Virus record (IMG/VR): IMGVR_UViG_3300021961_000177
Span: 1-44,235 of that record
Reading direction: 5' to 3' (one strand)
From: a virus
DNA: 44,235 nucleotides
The notes beneath the pieces are model-generated. The model saw nothing but the letters and a program-made list of their open reading frames with translations. It did no database searches and was not told the origin of the DNA. Positions 17,001 through 23,756 of this stretch are shown here, piece after piece. The position numbers and the translations under genes are program-made. The number at the start of each line of letters is the position of its first letter. The stretch's first letter is position 1.

Positions 17001-17671
17001 TCTAGAGCGCCCTTGACCGCATCGTATATTTCGCCTTTGATGAGGCCCACACCGGTACCAAGACCTACTGTACCAGCCGTAAGTCCAGCAGCTAGAGCGC
17101 CGCCACCTGTTGCAATAGTAAGCGCAGATGCAGCCAAAGCTGGCACGGCAGTACCAAGGGCTTGAGATACCAGATCTACAGGAGCTACGGTAAGAGCCTC
17201 AAGACCTGCAATAAGTTGATCGCCTATGCCTTTGTCTTTCGCGTCTTCCATGATACGACTGACTTCAGCCGCATCGCGTTTAGCTTGAGCACTTAAAAGA
17301 CCAGCTAAATGAGTATCCGCAGCTTGGAGAGCCTTTGCTGCATCACTACCAGCGCCGAACATATCGACACCAGCCTTACCAATAAGTAATGCACCACGCT
17401 GAAACTGCAGCGGCACGTCGAGCGCGGAACGCCAGAAGCTCTCATTGTCGGCTTGCTCCTGTGAAGGTAGCGGTTCAGCACCCGGTTGTGTTACTTGGGT
17501 AGGCTGGCTAGCAGGCTGTAAGTATTTATTGCGTATAGCTTCCTGCGTAGCCTCATTTGCATTGGCAAAGTCAGGGTCTTGTGGAGCCCACCTCTCAAAT
17601 ATCGCTGCTTTGGTAGCCTCGTTTGCATTTAAGAAGTCGGGGTCTCTTAGGATTGAGGCTAAATCCGCCAT
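11039..17671 (-). CDS. Giant polyvalent ejection protein with ADP-ribosyltransferase-like and zincin motifs
   Basis: This 2210-residue protein is the last gene of the late operon. Residues 1-52 hold two copies of a DPDF-x-NANEAT-x2-AI unit. Residues 160-215 are a Gly/Ala-rich hydrophobic stretch that could insert in membrane. Around 577-655 lies an R-S-E-type ADP-ribosyltransferase pattern: LYRGE (Arg593), WWTSDP (Ser608), ADEFVF (Glu642). HEALH at 1066-1070 with Glu1156 (PQEFIAYAL) further on forms a zincin signature. The C-terminal third is helical, with hydrophobic segments near 1860-1935. This fits the polyvalent proteins described for phages and conjugative elements: large proteins injected with the DNA. 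GAGGG precedes the start. Position after the two other ejection proteins supports virion packaging. Confidence 0.8.
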   Translation of the reverse strand: MADLASILRDPDFLNANEATKAAIFERWAPQDPDFANANEATQEAIRNKYLQPASQPTQVTQPGAEPLPSQEQADNESFWRSALDVPLQFQRGALLIGKAGVDMFGAGSDAAKALQAADTHLAGLLSAQAKRDAAEVSRIMEDAKDKGIGDQLIAGLEALTVAPVDLVSQALGTAVPALAASALTIATGGGALAAGLTAGTVGLGTGVGLIKGEIYDAVKGALEEKGGLSAKEIEAKAQTAQEYAGENLDLIAAGGGINALAEITGLGRSFIRGRVAAQIKKTVGEEAAKRTATEAAREEITTMAARTMPGQAARTAAVESLGEGAQGGFEQLAQNIALQREGFDVPTMRGVVSSGVLEAGAGAPLGAGAGALEVRQARQTARAMEDADILGADMARAEAEFKERTRLAELENIITGNPVILTDEQGEQLYDEAGKPMVSERARGRELTEEEQTEYDALKNKLIPTTSVPTTPEEQAAAVEAETDRLLKLGYEEADARAQAEANVSFQIAEDEEVRKEETDRVQKRKQFGTIYDAYIAEGYSEEEATRLAVEDLYYETDTETAGRELAGEPETAGEPATLATIKPGQQVTLYRGESTENDANGQWWTSDPAKAAKYGAVTQVTLPAEVIGANSAQGAGGADEFVFPNKRPTELLQAIETSGGKPAGKVVPLTTDLSNTELTRTIERRMDELDAAGEGTPEAAIIQDEISALQAEQRRREAARPVTEKTSKAQRDLFEDEGEGDVGGEPAAKPSQTIENILKSLGPEVQARYEAAAAEAERQRAERRGRGRPALTAEGTAERAAQEKARKRAIADNTRDTAIVKRFTERFKKLYRDDDGGLRDTFATMVEVFGREARSKVAARINALKEKEAALITQMYFAYNSMPDSAHRRRLGQLLYSIDENTGRRDKPNPLISPDAFSRAERVFKETREEARQAAAERRTHTLLSKARSLGKKEAEGKNRQVATINGEFNNATTVKGALSIVAKTGTPFMKLLAKRLSSAVGDAKFIVVERGDKLPEALEKDSSAVGITAIEKDAAGKLKVTVYVRGASWGDRSQGINNIIVLHEALHAALDKKVWGIKQAADLGLTITKAERDFYSDITALMNEAKRKFVEMYIADLRSDSLDPIQTGNKLLYKALAEVVEGANGAMFNDPQEFIAYALSEPVFENFLNGYKPANSIRSAYGKFVDLVRKLFGFAPNQITALTELVSAVDAGISTKSSRGVVEALQLSLMSPSAAKRGMKSKSDMLKLAKEQDRVAKGYEESDDPIKVNGSIEKSINLRSGKEAVEAVQTVYATGTTKAKRNLARVLTLDLLAEIAGRLGLKSVNEGAGVVRKMNSMADNILLGAQETIDNTFRTFQGRPKSMAAFTRLALQSTLLNIDPATDTSSPMLNKLYAALDEKGKQEYIRMRDYFQGMTQMYTRFLDDRVKNLGVDVSDQDKANVLEKIKAMYETGDKIYPFFPLKRFGNYWIRIGVGANRKFFTFESEFARDQAVRKFAKKRNMTVDEFLDQKEGTEQYVKIGKKSDELISELFSDKAAKTLRELFDAIDKMDTADPDAKAKLKDDVYQTYLATLPDQSIRRQFLHREGITGYSTDFLRSFVEAATHNAFQLSRIKYGPELRRAASAGKEAAGNDVGLQVLAEEFANRTDYNLNTFNESPEQKFLRQTVSFLNQSSFIYYLSAIASPMLQMFQLGITGFNTLGANYGFAKATAEISKLTKVWDQYSVFKKNADGSVTMTAPSLARSKAVQMNDRERNAMEKLLRHDVIRVTLAAEITELSKLPSKSLEGSFSQTAKGIVQIPGKLMQATEQLAREMLALTAYRLAYKKHGNHEAAVEEAAFHVADAMGNYAAYNRPPFMRGPLGGLMFQFMMFPVHMTGWFVKNFARSIPLLKTNKEGKMLAFKLWASSMASLWVVAGTAGLPFGLGTMMLGVLSQLFDEAKDDDDFPPEYKDMEFDFYVRKIWLPQQVGHIKINDVPLDMIIDYGPLSAMTGVDFSSRLSMNGMFIRENKSEATLEAEWQNALIDRMGPAVNMITSFVKGLDALRVGDVQKFGEKIAPAALRAPLYAEKYSRQGIVDWEGTVLTPADQVELGKLLAQAIGFRPLELTEQGYRTFTQRALEQAIQYEKNRIYTRLYKAYVADDMKEFDRILDEDVEKFNEKHEGFSIEEDDIDRSLEERLEQREIKQDTGGFNLKKNNAGLIIPLLREDR

Positions 17672-17683
17672 TTGTACCCTCGA

Positions 17684-20218
17684 TTACTTCAGGAATTTGT
17701 TGTTAGGGTCTACTTTACCACCAGCACCGCTAGTACTAGCACCGCTATCCCCTCTAGCTATACCCATTTGAGCCTCGAACAACCTAACTTGCTCTTCGTA
17801 CAGCCTTCTGGTTTCCCTCTCAGCCCACTTTGCTTTTTCCTCTTTAGACATACCCCTTGTTTCTTTATTACGCGGAGAATCTGCTTTATCCTGCATAGCT
17901 TTAGATATGTCACCAATAGACTTAAAAGTAACCGCTGGAGTAACTTGGCCCGGGGCTGTTCTGTAAGTAGCCGCTTTGGTTACTTCTTCGAGACTATCTC
18001 GCAGTCTACGTCCTTGGGCACGAACAGCCGGATCAGAGCTAGCCAACATGGTAGTAACACGAGCCTGCAGTGCTTCACGGCTTTCTGGTTTTGCAGCGTC
18101 TCGCGCAGCGGCTTGCTCTTGCTCGTACTGTGATAGCTTAGTCGCATGTTGACGCTCGGCGGTTTTCATAGAGATAGATGTAGCTGTGTTAACTGCATCC
18201 TTGGCATCTCCTATGCTCATCTCACCAAACTTGGTCTTCTTATTGGCAAGTAGCTTAGCCAAATCGTTTTGAGCTTTAGCCAGAGCAGCATCAGCATTAC
18301 GTTTATCTTTGGCGTTGGCAATTGTCTCGCCACGGCGCTGCTCCATGATGGTATCAATGGAGTCTTGCAGCTTCTCTTTAGCAGCATCAATACGCTCAAC
18401 AGTAGCGTCGTATGCTTTACCGCCCTTACCAACAGCTAAACCCAAATCACTCAGGAAGTTGCTAGTCGGCGAAGTAAGAAGCGTAGTGCTAACGTCACGG
18501 ATAAAGGACAGTTTCGCATCTTCCTTACGGCCCTTGATGCCCTCCAAACGCTCTTTAGCACGTTTTTCTTGGGCTGCGCCGTACTCACCAGCCGCTTTTA
18601 TGTCTGCTTGGCGTTGCGTTTCTGCATCTCGGATTGACTTTACAAGCGCCTGATTAGCAGCTTGTTCTTCCGCGAATCCTTGCTCTATCTGAGCTATGCC
18701 GGGAGCCATAGCCTCTTCCCGCATACGCATGTAGTCTTCAGCGGTGTACGGGCTAGTAAATGTAGGCGCAGTGCCTGCTGTATATTGTGGACGACCGTAG
18801 TCTACCCCCGGTGCTTTACCGTCTATTTCCGCTCTTTTCAAAGCGGCTTCATCCATTTCTTCTTGGGTAAGCGGTTTGTTATCCGACGGGTATCTTTTCT
18901 TTAATTTTGCGCGTTGTTCTTCAGTCAGCACAGTGCCGCTTTCTGGGACACCATCTTCATCAGTACCCTCTGCAAAACGCATAATCCCACCACCTGCAGC
19001 GGAGACCATATCTTCTGGCACGTCTAAGCCACCGAGACCCATCTCCATAAGAGCTTCTTGTGCTACGGTAGTTTGGGGTTGGGGCTGTTGACCGGCTTGC
19101 GCCATTTCAGCGGCTTTACGCAGTTGTGCGTTTTGTTGCAGCTTCTCTGCTACTTGGAGTTTGGCGAGCTGAGAAATATCAGCAAGGCCCATCAAGCCCT
19201 GCAGTTGTGGACTATCCATGCCGGGCTTGCTGAGTGCAGCGTCGCGCTCGACAGGGTTTAAGCCAGAGATACCACCACCTGCGGCATAACCGGGAACAGG
19301 GCCGCCTTCTGCAGCGCCAAAAAGTCTAGAACCGTAATACGCCGTACCGGCAAGACCAGCCATTTGAGACAACGGACTTGGGCCGGGTTGAGAATAAATA
19401 GATGTAGCAGTCTGACCAACTGGGATACCACGAATCATGTCAGCCATGAAGCCGAGCTGCTGATACGGATACTGTTGTTGACGCAGGAAGTCTTGGTAAC
19501 CAAGATCGAGCTTAGATTGCTCCATAGCACGACGCTGCTCGCCAACACCCATCTGAGCTTGAAGAATATCTTTCTCTTGGCCAAACTGCGTAGCCCCGAG
19601 TTGACCCAACACTTGACCGGCTTGGGTTGCTTGACCGGCACCACGAAGACCCAGATCAGCTTGAAATTGTTGAGCTTGACGCGCCTGCTCAAACGCAGAC
19701 TGTAGACCACGGCCTTGAATGTCGCCCAACTGTTGTTGCAGGTTACGGCCAGCTTCGGCCTCCATAATAGCTTGACGAGAGCCACCAAAAGCACCGGACT
19801 TAACTGCCTGCGATCCACGTTGAGTTCCGGCAATACCAGCCTGACGCATTGCTTCGCGCTGCTGAATATCAACAACGTTTTGCATATATGGAGACATATA
19901 CGCCTGCATAGAGCCGGGGTCTGTAGCCATCTGCCCGTACTGAGCGCCAGCGCCAAGAGAAGCTAAGCCTGCCGCACCAGTTACCCCAGTAGCCATCCCC
20001 ATTTGAGGCGCTACGTCCATACCCATTATTTTTTCTTGGGTCTGTGTTTGGACAGGATCAAACCCAGAGATGCGTTCGCCCTCATACGGTTTATAGTCTT
20101 CCCCCGTAAGAGCAGCCGTTTTAGCTAACGTGTCTTTAGCGTACGATCTCGCCCATTCCGGTAACTCTACTGTTTGTGTTTGGCTCGTTTGAGAAGGTTG
20201 TCCACCACCGCTACTCAT
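17684..20218 (-). CDS. Probable internal virion / DNA ejection protein, Gln/Ala-rich
   Basis: In this 844-residue protein, residues 1-280 are strongly Gln/Ala/Gly-rich and helical (for example YMSPYMQNVVDIQQREAMR and FGGSRQAIMEAEAGRN), ending in a QQQYPYQQLGFM segment. A Gly-rich motif GGPVPGYAAGGG follows near residue 305. Later parts are charged coiled-coil-like helices (AKERLEGIKGRKED, RIDAAKEKLQDSIDTIMEQ). The pattern matches ejection proteins of environmental podophages that I recall, which enter the cell ahead of DNA. The start overlaps the GNAT-like gene by ATGA with AGGGG ahead. The order ejection protein, small protein, ejection protein, giant protein recalls the T7 gp14-15-16 block. 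Confidence 0.75.
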   Translation of the reverse strand: MSSGGGQPSQTSQTQTVELPEWARSYAKDTLAKTAALTGEDYKPYEGERISGFDPVQTQTQEKIMGMDVAPQMGMATGVTGAAGLASLGAGAQYGQMATDPGSMQAYMSPYMQNVVDIQQREAMRQAGIAGTQRGSQAVKSGAFGGSRQAIMEAEAGRNLQQQLGDIQGRGLQSAFEQARQAQQFQADLGLRGAGQATQAGQVLGQLGATQFGQEKDILQAQMGVGEQRRAMEQSKLDLGYQDFLRQQQYPYQQLGFMADMIRGIPVGQTATSIYSQPGPSPLSQMAGLAGTAYYGSRLFGAAEGGPVPGYAAGGGISGLNPVERDAALSKPGMDSPQLQGLMGLADISQLAKLQVAEKLQQNAQLRKAAEMAQAGQQPQPQTTVAQEALMEMGLGGLDVPEDMVSAAGGGIMRFAEGTDEDGVPESGTVLTEEQRAKLKKRYPSDNKPLTQEEMDEAALKRAEIDGKAPGVDYGRPQYTAGTAPTFTSPYTAEDYMRMREEAMAPGIAQIEQGFAEEQAANQALVKSIRDAETQRQADIKAAGEYGAAQEKRAKERLEGIKGRKEDAKLSFIRDVSTTLLTSPTSNFLSDLGLAVGKGGKAYDATVERIDAAKEKLQDSIDTIMEQRRGETIANAKDKRNADAALAKAQNDLAKLLANKKTKFGEMSIGDAKDAVNTATSISMKTAERQHATKLSQYEQEQAAARDAAKPESREALQARVTTMLASSDPAVRAQGRRLRDSLEEVTKAATYRTAPGQVTPAVTFKSIGDISKAMQDKADSPRNKETRGMSKEEKAKWAERETRRLYEEQVRLFEAQMGIARGDSGASTSGAGGKVDPNNKFLK

Positions 20219-20643
20219 AGCTGTTCCCCTAAAAATTTCTGGTACGTAACTTCTTGTACCTCAAAACCATGTTTTTTAGCAGTCGTTCGCCAACCCGGGC
20301 GTCCAACGAATTCGATACCAGAACAACCTGCATCCTTAGCAAAGCGCTCTAGCATCTCAAACATTTCATCTTCCACATGCTCCATGTGGTTAGGCTCCCC
20401 AGCGCAGTACTGAACTGTCAGCATTTTGCACTGCGGATATTGTTTTACTTCTGTTATAACGTGCCCATATATTGTATTGCCTTCGTGTGCAACAAACAAA
20501 TACATCTGCCCGTTTAATATAAACCGAAGTATGTCGTCTACTTTCGCCCTGCCTCGAGTCCACTCTTCTGACTTCTGTAGATATGGCAAAAGGGCAGGAA
20601 GCACGTAGCTGACCTGCCCCGGGTAAACGAGAGACATTTGCAT
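20215..20643 (-). CDS. GNAT-fold acetyltransferase-like protein
   Basis: This is a 142-residue protein with N-acetyltransferase-like order: an N-terminal helix pair, a strand at YLFVAHEGNTIYGHVITEV, a second strand at KMLTVQYCAGE, a helix (VEDEMFEMLERFAKDAG), GIEFVGRPGW and a final TTAKKHGFEVQEVTYQKFL. The last part matches the usual GNAT end, where a residue pair GF closes the fold. The classical acetyl-CoA loop (Q/RxxGxG/A) is not obvious, so catalytic activity is uncertain. It sits between two ejection proteins and overlaps both by a few bases (TAATG and ATGA), indicating tight co-translation and perhaps a virion-related role. Confidence 0.7.
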   Translation of the reverse strand: MQMSLVYPGQVSYVLPALLPYLQKSEEWTRGRAKVDDILRFILNGQMYLFVAHEGNTIYGHVITEVKQYPQCKMLTVQYCAGEPNHMEHVEDEMFEMLERFAKDAGCSGIEFVGRPGWRTTAKKHGFEVQEVTYQKFLGEQL

Positions 20644-22562
20644 TACGCACTTACCATCCGATCTGGATTAACAGTGCGCTGCTGTTTAGTCGTACCATGA
20701 GCAGCCTTACGAACTCGGGCCATTAGGTTGTACAACTTCTTAGCGCCTTTTCTAACGTCTCCGCCACCCAGTCGGCGAACTGCTTCAGTAGGTACATAAG
20801 CCTCATCTTTGGCTATACGTGCTGGCTGTTTACCCTCAATAGAGGTGCGGATAGAGTCACTCTTACCATCACCCGGGCCGTCAATTTTCTCAGCACGTGG
20901 GGCACCAACTTTAGAAAGCATCTTGTTTAGCGCCATCAATCCAGCGTCGTTACTGCCATTACCCAAAGCTGCAAGCACGTCGGCGGGGACAATAAACGAA
21001 TCTTCCTTCAGACCACCTTGCTTGTAACTCATGGAGGCAATACCGCCAGCAGCCATAGAAGCGCCGCCGTCAAACGTACCGTACCCACCACCAGACGCCA
21101 CATCGTTTTGGTTAGAAGGCGCAAAACCGCCAGTAGAAGAATCACTTGTAACTACAGGAGCCTGCCCGGGACCGCCGGGAGAAACTACACGCATGTCATT
21201 CATATTAACTACCGGTGCGGGATTTTGATACCCACCCATCATTGCAGGAACAATGCCGCCGGTCATACTTTGAGCTAACGCTGGGTTATTACGCTCCACA
21301 GCCAATGTACTCGCAACTCCAGCAATCGTAGCAGCTAAAGGATTCATACCAGCCAAACCTAATGCAGTCGGCATCATCCTTGCTATGCTGCGCTGACCTT
21401 CAGTAGCCTGCGGTCCTTGTGGTTCTTGTGGTCCTTCAACCCCGCGAGGTACCATTTCGGGGATACCACCGTATTGATAGGCGGGAATACGCCCACCTTG
21501 GGCAGCGGTAACTTCACGGCTCTGCCGTGGGCCATAGCTAACTTGGCGATACAAACGTTCTGCCGTGGTACCGGGTCTATCAGCATATTGGGCTTCAATC
21601 TCAGCACGTGAACGCTGCCCAGAACTAAACTCGGGGTAATAGTATTGGGTGGTATCCCCTTTAGTTTCTTCTGGTTCGCCTTCTGCCATAAGGGCAGGGC
21701 CTGCAGCCATAGATATATTACTGATATTCCCCTTAAGGAAATTCTCAGCAGCCCCACCAGACGCGGTTACGTTCTTCAAACCACTGCCCATCTGACTAAA
21801 AACATCGCCACCAGAAACGGTACCGGAACCACTACGGATAGCTTCCATCATACTGGGGGGTGGTTGGACAGCGGTACCAAAACCACCCTGCATAGCGGCT
21901 GTAGTACCATCAATGCCAAGACCAGAAACCGCAGCGGCGGGTTGAGCAGCGGGAACGGCGGCACGAACGGCACTAGCAGCAGGGCCACTGCCAACAACGG
22001 CAGGAGCCTGCCCGGGCGCAAAAATGTTGGGTAGGGGAGTAGCAACAGGAGCGCGAACGGGGCCGGAAATGGCTTGAGTAACACCCGGAGTAGTACCCCC
22101 AATACCCGGAGCAACAGGAGCAGCAGTGCCAGCGGCAGTAACAGCAGGAGTAGTGGCAGCGGCAGTAGTGCCCGCCCCCATTAAAGATTCACCAAGACCA
22201 AAGCCGCCGTAAGCGCCAAGGCCAGCCATCAGACCCTGTCTCATATCTCCAGTAACAGCGCCGGTCAAGCCACCTATCAGCAAACTAGCAGTAAGAGGGT
22301 TAGCCAAAGCCGCAATACCAGTACTAGCAGCAATAGCGGGCATAGCCGCGCCAGCCAAAGCAGGCAGTAAAGCAGCCAAGAAAAATGCTTCGGGTTGCCC
22401 AGTCTCAGGGTTAATAGAGAGCGAACCGCCGTTTGCTTCGGCCATGCGTTGGAGCGCAGCGACCTCGCCGGGGGTCATGTGAACGAGCATGGAATCACCG
22501 TTCCGGCCTTGGGACCGGACGGCTTCGGCGACTGGGTGTAAGCTCAAGTTCATAGTGCTCAT
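20643..22562 (-). CDS. Probable ejection protein with Gly/Ala-rich membrane-active region
   Basis: This is a 639-residue protein. The N-terminus carries HMTPGEVAALQRMAEANGG followed by SLSINPETGQPEA, a conserved-looking module I recall from phage internal proteins. Residues about 60-130 are hydrophobic and Gly/Ala-rich (FFLAALLPALAGAAMPAIAA, LLIGGLTGAVTGDM), suiting membrane insertion during DNA ejection. A long Ala/Pro/Thr low-complexity region follows. The motif GGRIPAYQYGG and a later MAAGGIASMSYKQGG lie in the second half. The C-terminus (DEAYVPTEAVRRLGGGDVRKGAKKLY) is basic. Ribosome binding is weak before ATG 22562. It precedes the GNAT-like gene with a TAATG overlap. Confidence 0.7.
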   Translation of the reverse strand: MSTMNLSLHPVAEAVRSQGRNGDSMLVHMTPGEVAALQRMAEANGGSLSINPETGQPEAFFLAALLPALAGAAMPAIAASTGIAALANPLTASLLIGGLTGAVTGDMRQGLMAGLGAYGGFGLGESLMGAGTTAAATTPAVTAAGTAAPVAPGIGGTTPGVTQAISGPVRAPVATPLPNIFAPGQAPAVVGSGPAASAVRAAVPAAQPAAAVSGLGIDGTTAAMQGGFGTAVQPPPSMMEAIRSGSGTVSGGDVFSQMGSGLKNVTASGGAAENFLKGNISNISMAAGPALMAEGEPEETKGDTTQYYYPEFSSGQRSRAEIEAQYADRPGTTAERLYRQVSYGPRQSREVTAAQGGRIPAYQYGGIPEMVPRGVEGPQEPQGPQATEGQRSIARMMPTALGLAGMNPLAATIAGVASTLAVERNNPALAQSMTGGIVPAMMGGYQNPAPVVNMNDMRVVSPGGPGQAPVVTSDSSTGGFAPSNQNDVASGGGYGTFDGGASMAAGGIASMSYKQGGLKEDSFIVPADVLAALGNGSNDAGLMALNKMLSKVGAPRAEKIDGPGDGKSDSIRTSIEGKQPARIAKDEAYVPTEAVRRLGGGDVRKGAKKLYNLMARVRKAAHGTTKQQRTVNPDRMVSA

Positions 22563-22601
22563 AGTGCTTTTATTTTAATGTGTCAAAGTACAAATGGGAA
22601 G

Positions 22602-23756
22602 TTATTGCTGTATCTGCTCAACTACCAAGTTGACTGCAGGGGAACCCGGTGCAAAGGCTGTTGCGGGGGCCGCGACCAAAGACACGGCTGTATCTGTTGA
22701 AGCCATCACAATTTCGATATAGTCGTTTGCGGCCAGCGACACCGATTCTGAAATCAGCACGGGGTTATACACGCCGCTTCCGCTAAGGCTCAAAATACGA
22801 GATGATTGCGCTACGTCCACACCGTTCCTGCGAATCCAACTGTAGACGTTCTTTGATGATGCGTTTGCGCTGGTGTACTGAAGCGTTGCTGATATGTTGT
22901 AAAACCCTGACTCGCTCACAACGACCCTAGAAGCAGGAGTACCCAACGCTATGCCGTTAGCGGACTGAGTATTGTTAAACACAACGGGGTAGGCCGTATC
23001 AGCAAGGGGTGGGCTGTAGGTGGTAGTCAGATTAAACGTGCCATAATACGTCTGCTGGAGAATAGTAGGACGGACAAAAATGACCCCCTCTGTAGCGCTA
23101 ACAGTCGTAACAGCCGCCATGATGATGACGTTGTCCGGGGCAGTGGGCTTGACCTTAGTAAAACCGCCAGCAATGGAGGGTGAGGCATAGAGAATATCCC
23201 CCTGTACCCAAGTCTCGCCGTACGGGGTGCCGGTAGTGTCTAACTCTCTCACAAACCCAAATACCGTGCAGTATCCTTTTAGCCCAGAGTCAGGTAGGTC
23301 GTGGGTCATCACCCCCAAGATGTATACCGTAGGCTGCGAGCCATCTGCAATGTAGGGGGAAACCCTAAGAGAGTCTGACGTAGCCCCGGCAAAACCCACC
23401 GCAGCGCCGTTAGGTATGGTAACCCCAGTGTTGTTGCTTACACGGGCGTAGATCTCTTGTCCAATTTGTTGTACAACTCCGTACTCTAAATCTATCTCAA
23501 GACAGGCGTCAGGGGCGTCCCAGTTTACTCGGCCTGTCTGGTGAGGGAACTCTGGAGGGGTTGTATTGAAGTCAAGGTAGTCAACCGGCTTGTTCCACTG
23601 CAACTGCCCTAAGATGTTATCGAGCTGATTGAAGTAGAGGCGCAGGACGTTGCTGTACTGATCCTGATATTGGCGTTCATACTGCTGAGTAGCCGCAGGC
23701 AAGCGCGGCGCAACCGTCCGGTTTAGTTGATACTCAGACGTTAGGACATTAGCCAT
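22602..23756 (-). CDS. Tail fibre-like protein with C1q/TNF-like C-terminal domain
   Basis: This is a 384-residue protein. Residues 1-90 include a helical opening (RLPAATQQYERQYQDQYSNV) that could trimerise or attach to the tail. The middle is beta-rich with VSNNTGVTIPNGAAVGF and ILGVMTHDLPDSGLKGYC. The end, about 240-384, looks like a C1q/TNF jelly roll: YPVVFNNTQSANGIAL, a SESGFYNISATLQYTS strand pair and SLAANDYIEIVMAS. Such heads serve as receptor-binding modules in phage fibres. It overlaps the nozzle-like gene by one base (TAATG). The assignment as adhesin is inference from the domain order and late-gene context. Confidence 0.65.
   Translation of the reverse strand: MANVLTSEYQLNRTVAPRLPAATQQYERQYQDQYSNVLRLYFNQLDNILGQLQWNKPVDYLDFNTTPPEFPHQTGRVNWDAPDACLEIDLEYGVVQQIGQEIYARVSNNTGVTIPNGAAVGFAGATSDSLRVSPYIADGSQPTVYILGVMTHDLPDSGLKGYCTVFGFVRELDTTGTPYGETWVQGDILYASPSIAGGFTKVKPTAPDNVIIMAAVTTVSATEGVIFVRPTILQQTYYGTFNLTTTYSPPLADTAYPVVFNNTQSANGIALGTPASRVVVSESGFYNISATLQYTSANASSKNVYSWIRRNGVDVAQSSRILSLSGSGVYNPVLISESVSLAANDYIEIVMASTDTAVSLVAAPATAFAPGSPAVNLVVEQIQQ

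Noticed and set aside
15084-17165. Long plus-strand open frames opposite the giant protein
   Set aside because: They are Ser/Ala/Arg-rich antisense shadows without ribosome sites and lie inside a gene with clear domains.
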